Below are positions 56,150 to 64,000 of a DNA stretch of 64,000 nt, in pieces (position 1 is the first letter of the stretch; each line of letters begins with the position of its first letter). The translations under genes and the position numbers were made by a program. The DNA lies in contig CM064653.1 of the NCBI GenBank assembly GCA_032717465.1, forward strand, positions 38,017,055-38,081,054, written 5' to 3'. The stretch is from Coenobita brevimanus. Taxonomy: Eukaryota; Arthropoda; Malacostraca; Decapoda; Coenobitidae. Below the pieces are notes generated by a model that made no database searches, was not told the DNA's origin, and saw only the letters and a list, made by a program, of their open reading frames with translations.

Positions 56150-57222
56150 TCCAAAGTCTAGGTCAGTATTTGAAATGCAAAGGAGTTTGGGGGATCTGAC
56201 AGTGATGACCTATGGAAACAGACCATGCAGAAGGACCTATTGTGGGTCATAAGAACCCCCCCTCAAATACAGACCCCTATCAAGTCACTAACCAGCACCA
56301 TGGCACCACGCACACGTATCGAAACCGTCACATGCGACTGTTTCGCGCCCCACCAGACAACATTCACCCAGGCCGCACCCACTCCACCTCCCACTGCCAC
56401 CCGCCACCCCAGAACACTTCTCTGACTCATACAATTACTACTTTACACCCTCCTCCTCCTCCTCCTCACCTTCACCTACTCCACCATCCAACACCACCTC
56501 CCCTACCGCACCTTCCCCACGCTCCACAACACCCCCACGGGCCCCTGATGCATCACTGGCGACCTCACCTGACACCTTACCCCCCGTCGCCACACTGCCA
56601 CCACCAGACGAGCAGGACAATCCCTCGGGAGACCCCCCCACCCCTAATCACCCCCACCATGTCACCAACACTGCACAACACCCACCAATTTCTCCTACCC
56701 ACACCCACTCTCCAACCACTGCCAATGCCAAACCACACCCCAGGCCCCCACCCACCACTGCCGCCACCACTTCTCACACTCCACCACCTAGACAATCAAC
56801 CCACCACCCACATCTGGCTGATACACCACGTGGACCCACCACATCACTCGTCACCACCCCTGCGCCCACACGTTCTCCCCACATGTACACCCCATGTACC
56901 AACCCCACACCCACCACCACCCCACGTACTCCACTACCAGGACGTTCAACCACCCACCTGCGATAAGCCAATGCACCATGTGGCCCAATCACCCACACCT
57001 GTCCTTACCACAACCAGATCCGGCCACCTCTTCCGCCCACCAGCCAGGTATGCAGACACACCCCCACCCACACCCCCAACATCACCACAACCACAACCAG
57101 ATCCAGCCACCTCTCCTGCCCACCAGCCAGGTATGCAGTCACACCCCCACCCACACCCCCAACATCACCACAACCACCCCCAACAAGCCCCATCAGACCT
57201 GACACAGCCCCCATCACACTGA
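56150..57222 (+). pseudogene. C-rich Pro/His-rich frame, possible LTR-element pol tail
   Basis: A plus-strand ORF (56212-57222, 336 codons) is dominated by Pro, His and Thr because the strand is C-rich, so openness alone is weak evidence. Two points suggest a retrotransposon pol C-terminus. TYRNRHMRLFRAPPD near 56315 resembles the end of integrase (HRNHLRLF). TTRSGHLFRPPARYAD near 57015 resembles the TRSG-RPPxRY tail of several Ty3/gypsy polyproteins. An 83-bp tandem duplication (57011 and 57094) shifts frame inside it. I do not recognise a function. Confidence 0.3.
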
Positions 57223-57921
57223 GAATCCATCAGGTGCAATGGAAATTTCCACCAGTCCAATTTCCTAGGGAGAGGATTCGCACCTGCTCTAGGAACTCCC
57301 ATAAAACCCCGGTCACCTCACCGGTCGCCAGCATTCAACCAGGAGAGCCCAACCACTCACCACCACTGGAGATGAAAATACGATGCGTCATCAGGTTCCC
57401 CACCCAGAGACAATACCACTGCATCCAGGGGACACCTCAGCACTCCGCCTCCTCCTGCAGACACCACACACCTCCACCCTCCACATCACCTATGCTCTGC
57501 ACCAGGAACCCAACCTGCTCACCCACCACTGGACCACTCTCCTCCGTCACCTCACACCGGCACATTGGACCACCACCTCGGACACCTATCACCTCCAGCC
57601 ACGGGGACGTGACTTTCTCCCCACCGATGATGGTGAAGTACCCACCTTCACAGGAAGCCCAGGGAGGGGTGTCGCAACACTCACCCAAGGAAGGACCCAT
57701 GGCCCCACATCCACCCCAAGAGGAGACCACGGGGAGGCGTGCAGGGAGAGCACAAGGCCAGGGCAAGACAGGCCTAGGTTTCTCAAGACCCTGCATCCCT
57801 CTTCCCCTCAACACGGCCACTGTCAGGAAAGCAGTCCCGTCAGACTACATCACAGCAGGGCCAGCCCTCGCCAAGATCGGGGTGGGACTTGTCCTAGTAC
57901 AGTCCCATGCAGCAATGTGGC

Positions 57922-58400
57922 GATGGCCACTGTACGCACCGGGAACGAAGTGATGGCTACTGTATGCACTTCAGCTGTTGCCCCCTGCAGCCCCGCGGCG
58001 ACGGCCACTGAACGCACCGGGAAGGAAGTGACGGCCAATTTACACACTGGCTGCAGCTGCTCCTGGGAGCAGCACTACGGTGATGGCCACTGTACACACC
58101 GAGAAGTGAGTGATGGCCACTGTACGCACCCCGGCTGACAACCCAGAGAAAGGCAGACCTGTGGAGATGGCCACTGTACGCACTGGGAAGGAAGGGACAG
58201 CCACTGTACGCCCTTCATCTGCCACCTCCTTAGGGAGCAGCACCGCGGTGATGGCCACTGCATGCACTGGGAAGGAAGAGATGGCCACTGTCCTCTCTTC
58301 GGCTGTTGTCTCTAGGACCAGTAGAACCGTGATGATGGCCACTGTATGCACCGGGAAGGAAGGGATGGTCACTGTACGACCTTCGTCCACTGCCCTTGAG
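57922..58400 (+). repeat. 84-bp minisatellite with a coding-like motif
   Basis: GATGGCCACTGTACGCA-like sequence recurs in pairs 30 bp apart at 57922/57952, 58000/58031, 58082/58111, 58166/58196, 58250/58280 and 58334/58364. The pairs repeat every 84 bp (the first two intervals are 78 and 82). The last units are in one frame and read MATVRTGKEG then TATVRPSSA and similar. The opposite strand is also open (VRTVAITSFPVRTVAI). 84 bp is 28 codons, so a repeat protein is possible, but no start, domain or homologue is recognised. It lies in a GC-rich block that continues to about 58960. Confidence 0.85.
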
Positions 58401-59569
58401 ACTACCCTAGGAGGAAGTCCCTGGCTAGGCCCACCACCAATCCAGGGGCCGAGCAGAATGCCTTTTTCTCTCTCCCCGCAGGTGCAGCACCCCAGAGGAG
58501 TTGCAGCTAGAAGAGCTGTGGCAAGGGCCCATCACGAGCCTGGGGATCTGTGCCCTGCAGCCAGCCCCTGGATGACGCCCTCTGCTGACGGACTCCACAA
58601 AGAAGGGATGCCGCAGGCAGCTCCTGATGGCGGCTTGACCCTGTGGAGACTACAGCCCCCAGATACCCAGGGGCACCCCTAGGACTCCAGGGCGTGACCT
58701 CTCCAGCTCCATCAGCAGGCAGCCCTCCTCCAGGAGCAGGCAGAGGCAAGCATGCCTGCTAGCCCTGTTCAGCCCCAGTCCTTCCCTGTCGAGGCCCCAC
58801 CAGGAAAGGGTCTCTCTCCACGCTGACCAGCAGCACTGTCTGGATGACATAGCCTCCGGCAGCATTCCTGTGCCTCCTGCGAGATGGCACATCTGATGAG
58901 CTACCTTCCATGCCCGGGCGCCACCTATAAGCAGCCCAGACCCACAACAGCCCAGGCCAGAGCCTATTTGTCTAACAGTGTCCCCCTTAACCTGTCTGTG
59001 TATACTATTGTCACTGTACTGTACTGACTGTAACTAAGGTACCATACATGTAAGGGGTCAGCTGAGTTTTTATGTTCTGTTCCTCTTGTTGTGTATTTTA
59101 GTTCCGGTCTCGAAAGAGAACCCCAGAAATGTAGCTAGTGTTCTAAGGACAAGAGGTTGCCATAAGAACACCTAGCATAACATAAGCAATCATGTTTGGC
59201 TTTTTTTTTTTCTTTTTTTTTTTACACGTTTCTAAATTATCAAATGAGAACTGACTGGACATGACAAGTCATAATGATACTGTTTATCATAAAGTAAATC
59301 TGATATCACAAACACAGTGTCCAGATTGGACAAGTTACCGTATATGTCACATTGCAATTTCTACGATCAATATAGAAAGAAAACATGAACATTCAATAGG
59401 ACAATATGCTCAGAGTGTGTTTCCCTGATACGTTTGTACACAGTACTATATCACCATTTCTGCCCCAGGTATGCATCACTGTATCCCTTTGCTCTCATGT
59501 ACCTTTCCTATTTGGCCTTCAATGACAATGTTCACCAGCGCTGGAACTTGTACTGAATGGTAAAGATTC

Positions 59570-59614
<45 letters not shown>

Positions 59615-59815
59615 ACCTTTATTAATGTTTTCTTTGGGAGACAGTTCCGCTAACGGTAGTAGCTAAGAGTACCATAGGACTCTGAGTGTTAATACTGTCA
59701 TTTTTCATGGTCTACACAACTCTAAAGTTAGCATTCTATTCTAGCTAATACCAAATTATTAAAATCCAGCTAAGAGTGAATTACAGAAGCCTATGAGTGT
59801 TAAGAAAGTACTGAC
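58401..59815. other. GC-rich block end, then AT-rich intron
   Basis: 58401-58960 stays GC-rich with no recognised gene; a frame open to 58682 continues from the minisatellite. From about 58970 composition changes abruptly to AT-rich. T runs lie at 59200-59222 and a 38-base A run at 59574-59611. It ends at the donor site of the exon at 59816. Confidence 0.5.
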
Positions 59816-59988
59816 TGCCTGGACGCTGAATGTTTTGTCCCGTCCTGGCGTCTCCGGGTCTGGCACTGTGGCCACAACAGTACACACACCACACCCGCCT
59901 TCCCTACACAATGCCTTCGTACCGGACACTCCAACATATTCTCGCAGGAAGTCTACCAGGCGGGTCCATGGTGGTACATCAGGACCCA
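59816..59988 (-). CDS. Xanthine dehydrogenase/aldehyde oxidase family, exon 1 of those visible
   Basis: A 173-bp exon. The acceptor is TATCCCACAG before TGGGTCC and the donor is GCA followed by GTCAGT, on the minus strand. It enters after one base of a split codon and leaves in phase 0. The reading is GPDVPPWTRLVDFLREYVGV, SGTKALCREGGCGVCTVVAT, ending KTFSVQA. SGTK-x-x-C-x-EGGCG-x-C is the signature of the plant ferredoxin-type [2Fe-2S] domain and carries three of its four Cys; the fourth opens the next exon. A conserved VGPDVPP opening resembles insect members. The true start codon lies in an upstream exon not identified here, expected beyond 59,988 on the minus strand and possibly outside the window. 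Confidence 0.95.
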
Positions 59989-61500
59989 CTGTGGGATAAT
60001 AAATGTTAGAATTATTAGTAAGATAGATGCACTGTTGAGAAGAAAAATAAAATGTTAGGATAATACAGTACTGGATGATGAGTTTACTGGGCTATATCAA
60101 GTAAAAGCCTTACCCCACACTCCCAAGGCACTACTGTGCTTCAGGACCTACTGGTGAGGAGAGAAAATTTACAATGAAATTTGGTAAATGGAAGGAGTGG
60201 ATGAAACATCAGAATGAGCTACAAAACAGCAACTATAATTTCTCTAACACAAACGGTTGAGTAATTAGCAATCTAAAGAGCTTTATTGTTGCACAATCAC
60301 TTCATCATTCATTAATTGTTACAGGTCACTGACAGTGTGTGGGCTCTGAGCAGGACTGGCAGGGGCGTCCGCAGGATTTTTTGTAAGTGGGGGAAAAATA
60401 AAAGAAATTATACATATATGTGTGGTTATATCAAAATACACACACTCCAAACAGCCACAGGCATATACTTACATGAGTTACATGTTACATCAAATGCATA
60501 AAGTGGCAGAATGCATGAATCGACTCAAATCACTCAATCATCCTTGAAGGGAACAAAAGGAGGGAGGGAGGGGAAATTGGGCATAAAGAAGGAGGGCACG
60601 GTCAGGGCAGGAGCAGATGTGGAAGGAAATGAGTTCTCCCCCTCCTCCCACAAACCAACAAAAAAGTAATGTATTGCTCATCTGGGGTTCGATGGGTATA
60701 AAAATGAACAAAATCCTCACACACAATTGGATTTATTATGCTCTACCTCATACTACATACAGTATTCTGCATTCCAGTACAGCATTTCATATGTTTTAAG
60801 GCACTAGGAAATACAAGCACTATTATTTGCACTTACACCACAGTGGCCAATATACAGTATGTGATTAATCCATGTTTCAGTGGTGATCCTAGCTACTGAT
60901 CATTCATTTTAACTACGAGGTTTTTGTCCTTTTGGAGCTTATTTTTCATAGCTTAATGGCAGAATAAGACAATACTACAGCTCACATCCTTTCCATAGCA
61001 CTGTTTCCTGACAAGCACCATAGTCGTGTTTATCTCCTGTTATAGCTGAACACTATAGATAGAGAGACGATTATAGAGAACAGAGAAGCTATTATAGGAC
61101 TATACTTCATCCCTTGTCATCCTCCATTCTGACGTGGCATACATACCCCTTTTACTATCTCTCCATCTTGGATACTGAGCTGTAACAAGCGATTAACATG
61201 AGAATATGATGCTAGTCAAGACTGAGGAAGAGCTATGGAAAGGGTGTGGAGCCATAGTACTGTTTTCTTTTGCCACTGAAACACATGGAATACACAGTAA
61301 AGGGACGAAAATAGGGGCCAGATTAAAGTAGAAAGTCTACAGTAAACCCCACAACATTCTGAGTGCCTTCATTTTCAGTCACTCAAAAGGTTTATACTCA
61401 AGATCGCATGGAAGAAGGCGGACCCTCAAGAAGTCATCATTATTGTCACAACACATAATGGAAAATAAGTGACGCTTCCTGATGGCCTATTTTTTACCTC
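59989..61500. other. Intron sequence, no feature
   Basis: AT-rich, with no repeat or ORF recognised. A short first coding exon of the host gene (about 30 residues) could hide here, but I could not identify one. Confidence 0.5.
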
Positions 61501-61519
61501 GTTAAAAGGTACATCTGAG

Positions 61520-61690
61520 TAAATCTGAAGGAGGGAGGAGGAGAGGTAGGCCAAGAAGAAGATGGAGGGATATATGGTGGATGAGTGTGAGAGAAACAGA
61601 GGTGTGGAAGTTGGTGTGGCAAAGGAACTGACAAGAGATCAAGCTGGCTGGAAGAATTTTGTGCAGAGAAGTGCATGACCAGGGATTTGG
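61520..61690 (+). mobile_element. LINE C-terminal fragment
   Basis: The plus-strand frame reads SEGGRRRGRPRRRWRDIWW, then VWKLVWQRN with a stop, followed by KLAGRILCREVHDQGFGT. This is the basic Arg-rich C-terminal segment of a LINE ORF2, from a family distinct from A and B. Confidence 0.5.
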
Positions 61691-61714
61691 CACCCTTTTT
61701 TAATGTGACAGCAT

Positions 61715-64000
61715 TCAGGCTGGCTCCATCTGACAGGTATATGTGAATCTACAGAATGTGATAAAAAAATTTTGTGGCCTATCCGATGGAACCGGGAGAA
61801 CTGGAAAAATGACTGGTTCAAAAAAAGGTGTATGACAGTAAAAAAAGGAAAGGGATAAGGGAGGGAACAAATGGAGAAAGAGAGATAATGACAGAGCAAT
61901 GGAGGAATATAAAAGAACTTGAAATGAATATACAGGAATATGCAGAGAGGAAGAAACTTCGAAAAAGGTATAGTTGACGAATGTAGGGAAGAACCTAAAT
62001 TGTTTTACAAGTTTGTTAATGGCAAATTGAAACAAAAGGAAGGAATCATTAACCTGAAAGTTGAAGGAAATGTCTATAAAGATGCAGCTATGCATGCTGA
62101 AATAACGAACAAATGCTTCCAATCAGTCTTCACTAGAGAATGCGATTTTGTGGAGGAGGAGGGAGTGACTATAAATGTGTTAAAAAATGTAAAAGTTGAA
62201 GTGAATGAAATATAAAAATTACTGGAAACTCAAGATGAGAGGAAGGCCCCAGGACCAGATGTTATCTCTAATTGGATACTAAAGGTATGCAGAGAACAAC
62301 TGGCGATGGCGCATGAGATTCACGGTTTAATTGTGTGTTCTCTGGAAGAAGGGAAAGTGCTTCGGGAATGGAAGAGGATCAATGTGGTACCAATTTATAA
62401 GGGTGGGAACAAGAAAGAACCCTTGTGTCCCTGACCAGCATGGTCACAAAATTGTTCAAGAGAATCCTGAAATCTAACTATCTATCTATCTATAGCCCGA
62501 CGCCCTAATCCCGCAAAGGGTGGCCGCAGACAAAACGCCTCCAAGTCACTCTGTCACCCACCATTTGACTACCCTCCCCCCAACTCACCCCCCCCTCCCT
62601 CATATACCTCTCAACTCCATCCCTCCACCTCATCCTCGGTCTACCCCTCCCTCTCCCTCCCTCCACCTCACCTACATACACCCTCTTAGTCAGTCTTTCA
62701 TTCTCCATTCTCTCCACATGTCCAAACCACCTCAGTGTATTTCTCCTAATCTTCTCAACCACATCCACATCTACCCCACAACGCTCCTTCACTTCTTCAT
62801 TCGTCAACCTGTCCCTCCACGTCACTCCACATGCTCCTCTCAAGTAACTCATTTCCACTGCTCTCACTCTTGACTTGTTCCCCTCTTGCAAGGTCCACGC
62901 CTCGCTTCCATACGTCAGGGTAGGGATCACAATACTATCATGCAGTGACTTCTTAACTTCCATACTCACCTCCCTATTTCTCATCACTGCTTTCAGTGTA
63001 CCAACAACCTTCCTTCCCTGCTGTACCCTTTCACGTACTTCATCCCTCAAAGTTCCATCCTTACTCATCACACTACCCAAGTACTTGAATGCAATCACAT
63101 TCTCCATATCCTCACCATCCAACCTCACTGCACACTCTGTGACTTCATTCCTCTCAAACACCATAACTTTACTTTTGTTTACATTAACTTTCAGCTTCCT
63201 CCTCCTACACACTGTCCCAAATTCATGCACCAAACCTTGCAACTCCCATTCATCTTCACTCAACAATACTGTATCATCAGCAAACAGCAACACAGGAAGC
63301 TTCCAAATCTCACCCTCATTCATTAGGGCCAGCCCCACATCCACTGCCCTACCTTGCACCTCCTTTACAACCCCATCCATATATATATTAAACAGCCATG
63401 GAGACATCACACACCCCTGTTTCAGTCCCACATTGAGATCAAAGAACTCACTCAGCTCACCATCCACTCGCACCGTAGCCCTAGCTCCCTCGTACATACT
63501 CTTCACAGCACTCAACAATTTCCCCTCCACTCCATATATTCCTAATACCTTCCACATACCTTGCCTATCTATTCTGTCATAATCCTGAAATACAGATGGA
63601 TAAAATATCTGGAGGAGATGAACATTTTGGCAGAAAGTCAGTTTGGATTTGGAAGTGGAAGGTTATGTGTTTCCAACTTGTTGAGCTTCTACTCAAGGAC
63701 GACAGATGTGCTACAGGAGAGAGAGAGTTGGGTGGATTGTGTGTAATTAGATCTGGAGAAAGCCTTTGACAAGGTATCCCACAAGTGACTAAGGAGAATA
63801 TTAGAACACACTGGAGGACTGAAGGGGACCCTCTTAAAGTGGATGAGAGACTTCCTGAGGGAAGGACAACTGAGGACAATAATAAAGAACAGGATGTCTA
63901 GATGGAGGGAAGAAACAAATGGAGTCCCACAGGGCTCGGTGTTAGCGCATGTAATGTTCCTGATTTATGTAAACGATAAAGTAGATGGAATGAGCAGTTA
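61715..64000 (+). mobile_element. CR1-type LINE (family E), copy 3, interrupted and cut by window end
   Basis: Plus-strand remnants run from a decayed linker at 61800 through PKLFYKFVNGKLKQKEGIIN, NKCFQSVFTRECDFVEEEGV and APGPDVISNWILKVCREQLA to NVVPIYKGGNK near 62400. LINE A (62474-63580) is inserted next. The frame resumes ILKYRWIKYLEEMNILAESQ, FGFGSGRLCVSNLLSFYSRT, LDLEKAFDKVP, MRDFLREGQLRTIIKNRMS and NGVPQGSVLA up to the window end. Stops occur at 62213, 63743 and near 63786. Inactive. Confidence 0.85.
62474..63580 (-). mobile_element. LINE family A, copy 3, with perfect TSD
   Basis: A 5'-truncated family A copy with an 11-bp perfect duplication AATCCTGAAAT at 62463-62473 and 63581-63591. 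The 3' end lies next to (CTAT)n at 62474-62492. One long frame (63557-62505, 350 codons) is fully open: NVGLKQGCVMSPWLFNIYMD, LLFADDTVLLSEDEWELQGL, SKVMVFERNEVTECAVRLDG, LTYGSEAWTLQEGNKSRVRA, RRNTLRWFGHVERMENERLT, ending RRFVCGHPLRD. It inserted into LINE E copy 3 and is the youngest-looking LINE A here. Confidence 0.93.

Noticed and set aside
56212..57222. 336-codon Pro/His-rich ORF as a real host protein
   Set aside because: The strand is strongly C-rich, so stops are rare by composition. Three frames are open in places and an 83-bp duplication shifts frame. Kept only as a possible retroelement tail.
60001..61500. First coding exon of the oxidase gene
   Set aside because: I looked on the minus strand for an N-terminal VNG-type segment ending in the right phase before a GT donor and found none convincing.
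62520..63582. Plus-strand ORFs of 117 and 235 codons
   Set aside because: Antisense shadows of LINE A copy 3.

Overview
This is eukaryotic nuclear DNA. It has spliced exons, tens of kilobases of non-coding sequence, microsatellites, and nested LINEs and cut-and-paste transposons. The mix of Tigger/pogo, mariner, Tc1, piggyBac-type, hAT-type, CR1/jockey-like LINE and Ty3/gypsy elements, together with an arthropod-like Fe-S oxidase gene, suggests an arthropod, most likely a decapod crustacean. That assignment is inference from family resemblance, not from a marker gene.

The only host gene I can support lies on the minus strand and runs through most of the window. Four exons (59816-59988, 43543-43703, 38391-38550, 17144-17314) have canonical splice sites and matching phases. 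Together they encode about 221 residues of a xanthine dehydrogenase/aldehyde oxidase family enzyme: both N-terminal [2Fe-2S] domains with all eight cysteine ligands, then the linker leading to the FAD domain. The introns are about 16.1, 5.0 and 21.1 kb. The first coding exon and the FAD and molybdopterin exons lie outside the window.

Almost everything else is mobile DNA inside or downstream of this gene. 1-5,566: Tigger-type elements, a MITE and microsatellites. 5,881-6,909: dead Tc1. 7,423-7,560: U4 snRNA-like sequence. 7,740-13,983: CR1/L2-type LINE split by a long-TIR element. 14,125-17,078: two Tigger-type elements, one carrying a long palindrome. 17,437-18,770: copies of a roughly 500-bp SINE-like repeat. 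18,968-23,740: jockey-like LINE split by a TTAA-flanked MITE. 24,005-31,626: a LINE (family A) split by a SINE-like repeat and by a hAT-like element that itself contains a second LINE (family B) with a PHD-like finger. 31,911-36,270: mariner, Tigger and piggyBac remnants. 36,327-37,715: family A LINE. 38,810-43,507: tandem array bounded by Tigger-like ends. 43,850-48,169: LINE fragments, including an open family B copy. 48,170-52,196: CR1-type LINE (family E), again split by a TTAA-flanked MITE. 52,197-55,156: Ty3/gypsy remnant with one LTR. 56,150-58,960: C-rich block with an 84-bp minisatellite that I cannot assign to a family. 61,520-64,000: LINE E split by LINE A.

The elements do not work together as a system. 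They record successive insertions, and several precise target-site duplications let the order be read.
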